Of a stretch of DNA of 64,000 nt, positions 11,337 to 21,176 are shown piece after piece. The notes beneath the pieces are model-generated. The model made no database searches. It was given only the letters and a program-made list of their open reading frames with translations, and was not told the DNA's origin. This stretch comes from Anthoceros angustus (taxonomy: Eukaryota > Streptophyta > Anthocerotopsida > Anthocerotales > Anthocerotaceae). Made by a program: the position numbers and the translations under genes. How positions within the stretch are numbered: the first letter of the stretch is position 1; each line of letters begins with the position of its first letter. The DNA lies in assembly GCA_010909165.1 (NCBI GenBank), contig MU008158.1:1141478-1205477 (forward strand), given 5' to 3'.

Positions 11337-12290
11337 TTAGCCTCTACTTATGTGACTATCCCTTAAAGTGGTCAGAATTCCTCGAGCCTTGAGGGAGGGG
11401 GGGCAGCCCTGACTTTCCTCTTGCTCGTTACTGAGCTCACAATGGAAATTAGAGTCAAAGTCAGGCTTGTCGTCTTCTGATACGTCTTCGTTCTCGTCCA
11501 TCCAAACCATGCGACTCCTCGGCCATCCTCTCTCGTGATCTGGACATCCGATGTATTTGTTAGATTCAAACCACAACAACGTGGGCATACAAATTAGACA
11601 TAGAAATCTTACCATAATAGGACACAAAGTTTCCATCCCTGTCCTCCCATCTCCACCGGTTTTGCGAACATGGTCACCTTTGAGATAGGACGGATATAAA
11701 CTTGTGTGTTCCAGATCGTTGCACCGCTCTCTGTCACCACCCTTCTCATCTTGTACAGGTGACCTAGAGGCTTGAAGTCTCGGCTCATAGTTCTCGGAAT
11801 TACCATGTCCAGGTCCTTACAGCCAGTTTCTGCGTCTTAGCATAGTTGTAGCAGATGGGGGCGGTATTTGGAAGATGATGCTGCTTGAGATAAGCAACCT
11901 CCTGCACCAGCTTTGCCTCCCTCTCATTTGCACTCTGCAGGCATCTCTGCCAGTGTCGAGCAGCACCTCTGTCAGTCATCTTGCGTATAGCCTCCTTCGG
12001 ATGGATAGGGCACAGAGGAGCAAATGCAGGGCACTTGCAGAATGTGCGTCTGAGCGCCGCCATGCCAGGAGATTCTGCAACAACTGAAGCGAGCGGAGTG
12101 GCGTCTTCCATTTCCTGTGTTTGAACCTCGTCCTCTGATGCGCTATGGATTTCCTCGGTGAGTGTCCTCGAGAGATAGGTCAATGGGGCGCCTAGAACCG
12201 GACATCACGAAGAGGCAGGAGGCGTATGTGCTCTGAGTGGAGGCACACAGTGAGTGAGCGTGGTAAGACCGATCACCGCTTTAGTGTGTA
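11337..12290 (-). CDS. Antisense ORF region of element 2, between RNase H and 3' LTR
   Basis: On the strand opposite to gag-pol, three adjoining open stretches are seen: 12183-11800 (127 aa), 11806-11609 and 11636-11337. Together they read EEIHSASEDEVQTQEMEDA, KEAIRKMTD, ANEREAKLVQEVAYLK, LYKMRRVV, WNTQVYIRPISKVTMF and MDENEDVSEDDKPDFDSN. The composition is that of a genuine protein, with an acidic C-terminal stretch and no transmembrane segment. The same ORF occurs at 13730-14627 and in fragments at 3400-3704 and 5520-5715. I do not recognise a domain. It may be a captured host gene piece or a lineage-specific extra ORF; its function is unknown. Confidence 0.45.
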
Positions 12291-12365
12291 CACGCCCTAA
12301 TTAGAGTTTGACAATTACTTTGGTTTCGTCATTTTGCTAATATATCGTATATTCAATGAGAGGGG

Positions 12366-12448
12366 TGTTAGAAATAACTTAGTTTATTTGTTCATTGCAA
12401 TATACATAGGGTTTATTAGGGCACTCTTTAGTTAGTTTTCCGTTGTAA
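12366..12448 (+). repeat. Truncated 3' LTR of element 2
   Basis: It starts TGTTAGAAATAACTTAG and follows the element-1 LTR up to CCGTTGTAA, where homology stops. About 115 bp of the expected LTR is missing and is replaced by the repeat insertion at 12449-12573. Confidence 0.8.
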
Positions 12449-12573
12449 TGGAGAAAGTCCTGTAGTAAACTATGGGATGTTGTAAAATACCATTGGCATG
12501 TTGTAAAATACCATTGGCATGTTGTAAAATACCATTGGCATGTTGTAAAATACCATTGGCATGTTGTAAAATA
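12449..12573 (+). repeat. 21-bp tandem repeat insertion copied from CACTA subterminal sequence
   Basis: After the LTR break the sequence reads TGGAGAAAGTCCTGTAGTAAA, then CTATGGGATGTTGTAAAATACC, followed by repeats of ATTGGCATGTTGTAAAATACC (21 bp, four copies after the first partial unit). The pieces are reverse complements of 63200-63228 and 63228-63275 in the CACTA subterminal region at the right end of the window, but rearranged and iterated. The stretch exits into host copia at TACCATCGGTGAAGCC. Confidence 0.8.
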
Positions 12574-12938
12574 CCATCGGTGAAGCCTATGAACGAATTT
12601 CGGGCCTTGTTGTCAAGTTTGGTCCTGATGGCCTTTGGAATGTGGGTACATAAGAGCTCCAAAGACCCGTAATGAAGATAAATCCGCTTACATGGCCTGT
12701 CAAGCTTCATAAGGGTGCCTTGTGAGAGGGATGAGGTAATGGTTCGGTTCTTGGATATAGACAAGATCTTTGCATTGCCTCCGCCAATAAGATCAGGTAG
12801 GCAGGCATGAATAAGCATTGATAGCCCGCAGCTTACGTATAGTTCATTCATCCGCTTTTGCGACCCGTTACGAGAGGGTGTGTGGGTGTGTCATGCTGAT
12901 GCCGTGTTCCTTGCGGAAGTTGGAAAATTGAGTGGAGC
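12574..12938 (-). mobile_element. Host copia integrase, inverted arm
   Basis: This is the reverse complement of about 13022-13407: the integrase C-terminal region (FGALMYAHIPKAI-type sequence) and the upstream EYGSTQFSNF-type stretch on the minus strand. It ends at GAGTGGAGCCATATTCA, after which the sequence turns back and reads the same region forward. It is the innermost part of the left palindrome arm. Confidence 0.8.
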
Positions 12939-13412
12939 CATATTCATGCTTCAAGGACTACAAGACCGGTCGAAAAACAAACAGGCAATACCTTACTTTG
13001 CCTCAGATCCGATGGAGGTGGTGAATATGGCTCCACTCAATTTTCCAACTTCTGCAAGGAACACGGCATCAACAGACAGATTACCACCCCACACACCTCT
13101 CAGCAGAACGGGGTCGCAAAACGGATGAACAGAACTATACAGAACTGCGGGCTATCAATGCTTATTCATGCCCAGCTACCCAGATCTTATTGGCCAGAGG
13201 CAATGCAGCATGCTGTCTATATCGGCAACCGAACCATTACCTCATCCCTCTCACAAGGCACTCCTTATGAAGCTTGGACAGGCCATAAGCCGGATTTATC
13301 TTCATTACGGGTCTTTGGAGCTCTTATGTATGCCCACATTCCAAAGGCCATCAGGACCAAACTTGACAACAAGGCCCAGAAATTCCTGTTCATAGGCTTC
13401 ACCGATGGTATT
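12939..13412 (+). mobile_element. Host copia integrase fragment, split by element 1
   Basis: In plus orientation the coding sequence reads MAPLNFPTSARN, HKPDLSSLRVFGALMYAH and FIGFTDGI, the C-terminal half of a copia integrase up to the point where element 1 is inserted. It resumes at 19857 with KGYKIIHPQTHKVTHSRD. With one GTATT removed, the two halves join in frame as FTDGI-KGYK. The region 5' of 12939 is replaced by the inverted arm, so the host element lacks its gag and 5' LTR here. Confidence 0.85.
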
Positions 13413-13611
13413 TGTAGCATTTTGAGATATCGATCGACGGATCACGTGCACACAAAACTTGCAACATGAGAATGTATATATTTTGGGAAGGAACACATAC
13501 AACAAGTCCAAGTCTCACAAAACCTGCATAACGGAAAACTAACTAAAGAGTGCCCTAATGACAAACCCTATGTATATTGCAATGAACAAATAAACCATCA
13601 TATTTCTAACA
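13413..13611 (-). repeat. 3' LTR of element 1
   Basis: This 199-bp LTR has plus-strand ends TGTAGCATTTTG and TTTCTAACA. It differs from the 5' LTR by a few small changes, for example GATATCGATCGACGG versus GATATCAGATCGACAG. Confidence 0.88.
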
Positions 13612-13729
13612 CCCCTCTCATTGAATATACGATATATTAGCAAAATGACGATTAAACCAAAGTAATTGTCAAACTCTAATTAGGGCGTGTACACACTAAA
13701 GCGGTGATCGTGTCTCGCCGCCTTACGCC

Positions 13730-14627
13730 ACTCACCGTGTGTGTCTCCAGCTCGAGATCGCACAATACGCCTGCCTCGTGATGTCCGGTTCTAGGGCAGC
13801 TCCATTGACCTATCTCGCTCGAGGACACTCCAGAGAAATCCATAGCGCATCAGAGGACGAGGTTCAAACACAGGAAATGGAAGACGCCACTCCGCTCGCT
13901 TCAGTTGTTGCAGAATCTCCGGCATGGCGGCCGACGCACATTCGCAAGTGCCGCATTTGCTCCTCATGCCCTATCCATCCAAGGAGGCTATACGCAAGAT
14001 GACAGAGGTGCCGCCGACATCGCAGATGCTGCAGAGTGCAAATGAGAGGGAGGCAAAGCTGGTGCGAGGTTGCTTATCTCAAGCGAGCCAAACATCTTCC
14101 AAATGTACCGCTCATGCTACAACTATGCTAAGACGCGATGAGAAACTGAGAAGGACGGACACCGTGGTAATTCCCGAGAACTATGAGCCCAGACTTCAAG
14201 CCTCTAGGTCACTGTACAAGATGAGAAGGGTGGGACGGAGACGGGTGATCGAACACCAAGTTTATATCTGTCCTATCTCAAAGGTGACCATGTTCAGACA
14301 AAACTGGTGGAGATGGGGAGGACAGGATGGAAACTTTGTGTCCTATTACGGTAAGATTTCAGCATGTCTAATTTGTATGCCCACTGTTGTTGTGGTTTGA
14401 CACTGCTGTTAACAAATACATCGGATGTCCAGTATCATGAGAGAGGATGGCTGAGGAGTCAGGCATGGTCTGGATGGACGAGAACGAAGACGTATCAGAA
14501 GACGACAAGCCTGACTTTGACTCTAATTTCATTGGGCTCAACAGAACGAGCAAGAGAGGAAAGTCTAGGGCTCTGTCCCCCTCTACCTCCGAAGGCTCTG
14601 AGGAATTCTGACCACTTTAAGGGATAG
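13730..14627 (+). CDS. Antisense ORF region of element 1
   Basis: Relative to the minus-strand element this ORF runs backwards between RNase H and the 3' LTR. Open stretches 13739-14002, 13924-14400 and 14364-14627 give EIHSASEDEVQTQEMEDATP, KEAIRKMTEV, SANEREAKLV, LYKMRRV, QVYICPISKVTMF and an acidic tail. It pairs with 11337-12290 of element 2. A GTAAGA that could be a splice donor sits at 14351, so the original gene may have had an intron. No known domain was recognised. Conservation of protein-like sequence over almost 1 kb in two copies argues against a random ORF, but the copies are too similar to test selection. Confidence 0.45.
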
Positions 14628-14639
14628 TCACATAAGTAG

Positions 14640-15326
14640 AGGCTAATATTAAGTGAACTTCTGCTTGTCTACTACAGACTCCTCTGACAAACTCTTTTAC
14701 TGTTTGTGGGACACGTTTGATGTGTGAAGTGGTTCTAAGACACCCAAGGCCTCTTTGAATTGATAATGCTTCGCCCTAGGTAAGGATTTGGTAAGTATGT
14801 CCGCAGATTCGATTCTGGCACATATTCCGCTTTAACTGTTTGGTCTCAACAGCATGCCGTATGAAGTGATGATGAACTTCCACATGCCTGGTTCTAGCAT
14901 GGAATCGGATTTTGTGCCAATGCTAGTGCATCGATTGTCACAATATATCACGGTTGGTTCTTTCTGTGGTTGTCCAAGATCAGCCAACAACCTTCGCAGC
15001 CATATTGCTTCCTTAGATGCCTGTGTCAGGGCAGAATACTCTGCCTCCGTCGATGAAAGAGACACGGATGTTTGCTTCTTTGAAGACCATGTTACTGCTC
15101 CACCAGCAAGTAAGAAGGCATAGGCAGAAACAGACCTTCTCGTGTCAGGATCTGCTGCCCAGTCGGCATCGCAGTACCCAACAAGTGTGAGTTCCTCACC
15201 TTCATAACTCTGCTTGGTATAATGTATACCATGATCGCTCGTCCCTTTAAGATATCGCAATATACGTTTCGCAGCTGACCAGTGTGTCTTTCCTGGATTT
15301 TTGAGATGCTGCGAAACCATACTCAC
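14640..15326 (-). pseudogene. Element 1 RNase H region
   Basis: The frame 15326-14832 reads GYCDADWAADPDTRRSVSAY, WSSKKQTSVSLSSTEAEYSA and VIYCDNRCTS, a typical copia RNase H with the catalytic D (DADW), E (STEAEY) and D (CDN). After a break it continues near 14790-14700 with coding for ADILTKSLP and HYQFKEALGVLEP, the usual C-terminus. One or two frame breaks separate the pieces. Confidence 0.8.
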
Positions 15327-15351
15327 TGGAAGAGCTACATCAGGACGACTG

Positions 15352-16447
15352 TTATTGGAGCAATAAATTAAAGAACCAACTGCTTGGGCATAGGGGCGCC
15401 TCCATCTCGCTTGTCAAGATTGCCACGAGATCGAGCCACAACTTGCTTCCAGTCTCAAGAGGTGTAACAGCTGTCTTTGCCTCCTGAAGCTTATATTTAT
15501 AAAGCATGTCCAAGATATATTTCTGCTGATGAATCACCAGTGTACCGCTTGCAGGGTCTCTGTACAGCTGTGTGCCAAGGCAGTAGGACAACTCCCCAAC
15601 ATCTACCATTTCAAAACGACTAGACAGCAAGCCCTTTACTTTGGTAATTCCCTCCAGGTCTGTCCCTAACAGTATACAATCATCTACATACAGGGCTAAT
15701 ATGACAAAACCCGTTTGCTCTTGCATAAGATAGACATTTGTATCAGCTGTGCTTTTAAGAAAACCTAGACCTAAGAGAAATTCATCTATGCACTCATACC
15801 ATGCACGAGGACTCTGTTTTAAACCGTAGATTGTCTTAGGAGCTGACAGACCCAATCCTCCTTTCCTTCAACCTCAAACCCCTCAGGTTGCTGCATGAAT
15901 ATGTCTTCCTCTAACTTCCCATGTAAAAAGGCGGTCTTGACATCCATCTGATGGATGAAAAGGCCAAAGAATGCAGACATGGAGAAGAGAACCCTGAGGG
16001 ACTGAGACTTGACGACAGGACTAAAAGTGTCATGGTAATCTAAGCCCGGGACCTGTGAGAAACCTCGAGCAACTAACCTGGCCTTATACTTGGAGATAGA
16101 GCCATCCGCCTTATATTTCAACTTGAACACCCACTTCGAGGTGACAATTTTCCTCCCCTGAGGCGGAGGAACTATCTTCAGTGTTGTGTGTATCAACGAA
16201 TCATACTCGAGTTGATTGCAGCTTGCCAAAGCTTGGCCTCTAGCCCACTAACCGCCTTCCTTGTAGCTTTGGGGTTCATGACCAGTTCAAAGGCCAAGGT
16301 AACCATGTCGACCACCACTTCATCTGCAATTTGAACCATGGGGTCCGGTACCTTCAAGTCTTCATCATGGTAAGGAGGTTCCGTCCAGTTCTCACGTGAT
16401 CGGTGCACTCGGTGACCGTCTAAGTGGTGCGAGGTTGAGGCGGGCAT
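15352..16447 (-). pseudogene. Element 1 reverse transcriptase region
   Basis: Two overlapping open stretches, 16229-15819 and 15855-15352, give the RVT_2 domain: SKWVFKLKYKADGSI, KARLVARGFSQVPGLDY, FIHQMDVKTAFLHGKLEE, YGLKQSPRAWYECID and the catalytic box ALYVDDCILLG, with both aspartates present. The breaks are small. It is a better preserved copy than its mirror at 9751-10720. Confidence 0.82.
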
Positions 16448-16697
16448 GGCGTACTCAGCAGGATCATCGTCAAACCAATCGATTTTGAATATGACCAGTG
16501 AATCGAGCTCATCACCGGACCGAGCATGTTCAACGTGTCCAAGAGGCGATTGTTATCATCATCGATGAGGAGGACAAAAAGCCAACTGTGGATGTCTTGG
16601 GTTTAGATTATCGTGGGACTGAGGGGCAGCATACTGATATGAAGGATCACCGGAAACGTGACATAGGCAGGGTCACTAACGTCATCTACATCTGTCT

Positions 16698-18030
16698 CTA
16701 CAGGCTGAACATCAACTTTACGACATCAGGATCTGTGAAGTCATCGTGAGGGTGAACTGGAGGGTTAAGTACAGATCTCTCATCAAAGACAACTGTCCTG
16801 GCATGTGACACTCTACGAGTGGTTGGATCGAACAACTTGTAGCCATGGATGCCTGCTGTATAGCCTATAAAGATGTGACGCTTAGACTTATAGGCAAACT
16901 TGTGACGGAGTTTATCAGGAATGTGTGCATATGCTATGCTACCAAAAACTCGAAGGTGTGACAGATCAGGTTTGACTCCGCCCAAGCTTGAAAGGTGTCT
17001 GACCATGAAGAGAAGAAAGCAGACGATTGCAGTGCGTTGACACTTGCTTGCCCAAAATCGGTGATAGCCTCCCCTGATAGAGAAGAGCTCTAGCAGCATC
17101 CTGAATGGTTCTGTCTTCTCTCGGCCATTCATGTCCGAGTGGTATGGAATTGTGAGTTGTCGAGTAATCCCCTCTCCGGCAATACTCCGAAAAGTCAGAT
17201 AAATACTCCTTTCCATTATCGTAACGGATACACTTTAATTTGTAACCGGCGTCTCTCAAGATATGCCGGTACCGCTTGGTGGAACACATCACTCTTGTGG
17301 CGAAGGAGTTACATCACGGTAAAATGTGACTTGTCATCTTCAAACACGACGAAATATCTTGCCTCCCCAAGAGTTCAGGACATAGGTCCACATATGTCGA
17401 TGAACCAGTCAAGTATTTATGTAGCCTTTCTTGGTTTTCCACTACCAAAATGGGATTTGAATTGTTTACCATGCACACAGGCCACGCATGATCAATGTCA
17501 ATAAGTTCCTTCTCACTAAAACCGATTACCATCCTTCTCAAGAAGTCTCCTCATCGCTTGGATATTGGGATGTCCCAAGTGCGATTACATTTAAATGCAT
17601 TGCTTGAGGTGCCATTGGTACTAACATCGATGCGTTAAGCGATGCGGTGGAGCGTCAAGCAAAATCTAGCAAATAAAGGTCGAGAGGGTCCCTCGAGCAA
17701 TCACCATCAAGGTCTTGGCGGTCTAGAAATATGGCATTCAATACCTTCGAATGTGATTATCTTGCTGTCTTCCCAAGTGCCATAGTGCTAACCAAGTTCT
17801 TTGCAAGTCCGGAACATGTAAAGCTCTCCAAAGTAGGTAACTTCCGTCCTTCAAAGTGATTTGAATGTCTCCCGATCCTTTGATTGGAATGGTTGAGTTA
17901 TCTCCTAATACCACCACTGTGGGGCATGTGGAGATGGCTCATATGTGATAAAAGACTTTCTCTTTGAACACATATGATTGGAGGCTCCACCGGGAACCAT
18001 TTCGGCAGTCTTTAGTGGAAGAACCGAGAT
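16698..18030 (-). pseudogene. Element 1 protease and integrase region
   Basis: The frame 17216-16698 reads PYHSDMNGREKTEPF, LRVFGSIAYAHIPDKLRHKF and FIGYTAGIHGYKLFDPTTR, the C-terminal integrase part of copia. The core with YDNGKEYLSDFSEYC lies just upstream in another frame (17292-16966). The protease site near 17990-18003 reads GGTTCCCGGTGGAGCC, where element 2 has a sequence coding FLDSGAS, so the active-site aspartate is missing here. Confidence 0.75.
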
Positions 18031-18036
18031 ATGCAA

Positions 18037-19546
18037 CTATGAGACTGGTGTAGAAGCCCTAGCAGTGTGAGCTTCACTTTGTTTACCTTTTGCACTCTCA
18101 TCTCTGACTTTCTTCCTACAATCCTTTACCCAGTGGCCTGGCTTTCCACAATAATTACAATTCCCAGGCTTGGAGGTAGAATTAGAATTGGAGGATGGCT
18201 GACCTGAAGGTAGAAAGGATGACTGATACAACCCTCTACCCCTGCCAAAACCACCCCTACCTCTACCTCTGCCTCTACCACGCCCCCTACCCCTACCAGA
18301 GAACAAGGCTGTATCACTCTGTTTATGTGGGGCATAAGAAGCGGAAGAATTACCCTTCATTTGTTTTCTATTCGCTTCAAATTGCAGCAAAGCTCCTACA
18401 ACCTTCTGCACAGACAGGTTAGAAGTTGCTGGGGCAGTGGCTGTGGCAGGTATAACTGTTGCCGATGTTTGAAGGCTTGAGCTAAAGAATTCATAACTTG
18501 ATGGAAGTGAAAGTAATAGTAACCGCCGCCTTGATTACGAGATGATTACTCCGCAGAAGCAAGTCCGCTCGCAGCCCTAAACTTAGAGACATGGCTCTCG
18601 GAGTCACTCTCTTTCATGCGAAGTGTCCTGCATCGCAGTGTAGCCGCACCTGCTACCATATCCTTTGTATCATAGGTGTCGATAGCAATGACCAAACCTC
18701 GCTTTGAAGTTTGCGTCATTTTATATGAGGTATCATCTCTTGAGACACGGAAGCCACAAGTATGTTTCTTGCCTTCGTCTTATGCTTCCATTCTAACTCA
18801 TCATACGTGTATATGTAGGTACCGCATCACTGTGTGTAGACGGTCCGGAGGGCGACCAGCAATTTTTCTTGGTATCCCCATCGACAACATCCATCAAAAG
18901 CTTCTCATCTAAGATGCAACGCACCCTGAAGCTCCAGGCATCAAAATTATGAGAGGTCAGTCGATCCTTCTCCTGTAATCTGTCAGACCCAGTGTCAGGA
19001 TTAGAAGACCCCATGATGCCTGTTAGCCACAACTTATGACTCAAAGAGGAACAGGCGACAGGCGAGCCAACTGCTCCCTGAGGCTGTCAATGTCTTGTTC
19101 TTGCTTCGCCATTGTCACAAGGTCAGAAACCCGCAATCTCTCAAGTCGATCCTGTCTTGACTGTAGGTTATCAGCACGCGTGGTGTACTCCAGCAAAGTG
19201 CTCCGCATATTCAAGATGGAATTCAGAATAACATCATGTTCAGTAAACCTTTCTTGGTAATGCTTCGGATTACTGAATTGTGCAGAATTTGATGGAGTTA
19301 AATTTGTATGCTGATTCCTGCAGATAGGCCGCCTCACTTGGGGTTGATTAAATTGATTGTAATCCGGCCTTCCATCAGGAATTGAGAATTGACAAGAACG
19401 TAGAGAAAACGTGATCTTTCAATTCTTTCAGCAGCAGAAGCTCCTCTCTTGAAGTATTTCCTCTCAAATGCAGTCTGAGAGGACTGACTGTTCTTTTCCT
19501 TATCAGACTCAGGCCAGGATTGCCTAAGATGATTTCTGCGAGGCAT
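18037..19546 (-). pseudogene. Element 1 gag
   Basis: Gag is read in three pieces. 19546-19334 gives the N-terminus (ERKYFKRGASAAERIERSRF), 19337-19041 a helical region (EHDVILNSILNMRSTLLEYT), and 18411-18037 the C-terminal part. The last has an RG-repeat basic stretch and a CCHC zinc knuckle, CNYCGKPGHWVKDCRKK, that would bind retrotransposon RNA. An LLxxLP-type gag core (UBN2 family) probably lies between but is frame-broken (19044-18480). Confidence 0.78.
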
Positions 19547-19635
19547 CCTGCCTATCCGCAGCTAGGGTTTCAGATGTCTTATGCATGTGACAATGGCTAG
19601 AGACAAACTAATGAAAGCAAGACACAGGCCGCACA

Positions 19636-19649
19636 TGGCTCTGATACCA
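19636..19649 (-). promoter_or_regulatory. tRNA-iMet primer binding site of element 1
   Basis: On the minus strand TGGTATCAGAGCCA directly follows the 5' LTR. This is the standard plant primer site complementary to the 3' end of initiator methionine tRNA, and it fixes the direction of element 1. Confidence 0.9.
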
Positions 19650-19851
19650 TGTAGCGTTTTGAGATATCAGATCGACAGATCACGTGCACACAAAACTTGC
19701 AACATGAGAGTGTGTATATTTTGGGAAGGGAACACATAGAACAAGTCCAAGTCTCACAAAACGGTTACAACGGAAAACTAACTAAAGAGTGCCCTAATGA
19801 CAAACCCTATGTATATTGCAATGAACAAATAAACTACTGTTATTTCTAACA
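19650..19851 (-). repeat. 5' LTR of element 1
   Basis: A 202-bp LTR ending in TTTCTAACA on the plus strand, followed by the target duplication GTATT. It sits next to the primer site, so it is the 5' LTR and should hold the promoter. No convincing TATA box was singled out. Confidence 0.88.
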
Positions 19852-19856
19852 GTATT

Positions 19857-21176
19857 AAAGGCTATAAGATCATTCATCCTCAAACCCACAAGGTGACTCA
19901 TTCCCGCGATGTCACCTTTCTTGAGGACATGCAGCCACAGCCAGTGGGAGCTTCACACTCTGCAGATAGCGACGACGAGGACGGCTCCGTGGATTTCTCT
20001 GCTCCTGGCACCCCCGCGCCACAACCACAACCCTGTGCTCGGCTGCCTCCCCTCGCCCACCGCCTGCCACCAGCCACACCTGCACCCACGCACGGCCCCT
20101 CACATCAGCCCGCTGCGGACACACCACAACCAATCCTCTTTGGCGACTTGACAGATGAACTGGCGCCTCACTTGCGTAGCGTCCTCGAGCCCAGCGCCAC
20201 GGCTCTGTAGCGAAGGGGGACGGCGAGCTCGACATCCGCTAGAAGAGGACGAAGACCTCCATTACAGAGCCGCAAGCGCACCGTGACCCACCAACTGGCA
20301 ATCCAAGCACAACCGGAGAGCTCGGCGTAACGCCGCCACGAATAGCGGCGCGCTACAACCGGCACAAGGACTAAGACTCCAGCCGCTTCTCCATGGCTGC
20401 ACTACCGGCGGTCTCCACAATCAGGCGCGCCCGGCGATCACTCACAGGCGCGTGCGCGCGAGGACACTCCTCAGCATTTGGGATCGGGATCCGACATCCT
20501 GCACGGCACACCAGCATCGCGCGGCACTTACTCCGGCTTGGACGGTGTCTTCAACGCGACCCGGCACCTTGCCTCCTCTTCACCAACCGACACCGGCCTA
20601 CCACATAATCGATTTAATATTTATGGGCCTTATCCCGGCACTCCAAAGGCAAGTAGAAATATATATTCTGATTTATCTAATTATGATAATCGAGATATTC
20701 AACCTACAAACACTTAAGGCAACAACAACACTCCGGATCTTCATCATGAGAGCACACATGAGGACATTCCACATCAACCTAATACCAACCAGCCTAGACG
20801 TAGGCATTCTCAGCGTTCCAATGCAGGTAAAATACATAGATATTCCCCTACTAACTGGCAGGATCCTAAGAGCAATATAGCATATTGTCTTAATGCAGCT
20901 ATAGATCAGTTTATCCCTGCCAGCTACCAGGAGGCAATCACCTACCCACAAAAGGAACACTGGAAGCAAGCAATCAGGTCAGAACTAGAATCCTTAGAAG
21001 CTAATAAGACTTGGACTTTAACTACTCTACCTAAGGATAGAAAGCTAGTAGGTTCTAAGTGGACATTTAAGATTAAGTTAAATGCTGACGGCAGCATAGA
21101 AAGGTATAAAGCAAGATTAGTAGCCAAGGGATATTCACAAAAATATGGTTTCGACTACGACGAAACCTTTAGTCCC
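19857..21176 (+). pseudogene. Host copia: integrase end, linker and N-terminal RT
   Basis: It resumes the host polyprotein after the element 1 insertion with KGYKIIHPQTHKVTHSRD, passes through a proline- and alanine-rich linker (about 19960-20620), then an Asn/Tyr-rich stretch (20630-20720), and enters the reverse transcriptase at about 20880 with NAAIDQFIPASYQEAITYP, KTWTLTTLPKDRK and KLNADGSIERYKARLVAKGY. Frame changes occur in the linker. The linker is also present inverted at 5716-6369. Confidence 0.75.

Larger units (their letters stand above)
6370..12448 (+). mobile_element. Copia element 2, inverted copy of element 1 in the left palindrome arm
   Basis: A Ty1/copia element in plus orientation: 5' LTR 6370-6561, gag about 6700-8060, protease about 8105-8485, integrase about 8640-9400, reverse transcriptase and RNase H about 9751-11270, a reverse-strand ORF 11337-12290, and a truncated 3' LTR from 12366. 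The copia order (protease, integrase, RT, RNase H) is clear. Every domain is interrupted by frame breaks, so it cannot encode active enzymes as read. It mirrors element 1 (13413-19851) including both flanks, so it is a duplicate of that insertion. Its 3' LTR is cut after about 83 bases at CCGTTGTAA, where a foreign 125-bp repeat stretch follows. Confidence 0.85.
13413..19851 (-). mobile_element. Copia element 1, full-length insertion nested in the host copia
   Basis: A 6.4-kb Ty1/copia retrotransposon on the minus strand: 5' LTR 19650-19851, primer site 19636-19649, gag about 19546-18037, protease and integrase about 18030-16698, reverse transcriptase about 16447-15352, RNase H about 15326-14640, a 1-kb region with a reverse-strand ORF, and 3' LTR 13413-13611. 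A perfect 5-bp target duplication GTATT flanks it (13408-13412 and 19852-19856). The two LTRs are very similar, so the insertion is young. Coding frames are interrupted by short indels, many at CAG/CTG; if these are consensus errors the element could be intact in reality. Confidence 0.9.

Noticed and set aside
12449-12573. CRISPR-like array of regular repeats
   Set aside because: Units are directly adjacent 21-bp tandem repeats without unique spacers, in a eukaryotic genome.
19898-20365. Minus-strand ORFs at 19.9-20.4 kb as a second gene
   Set aside because: They lie antisense to the GC-rich copia linker and are explained by base composition.
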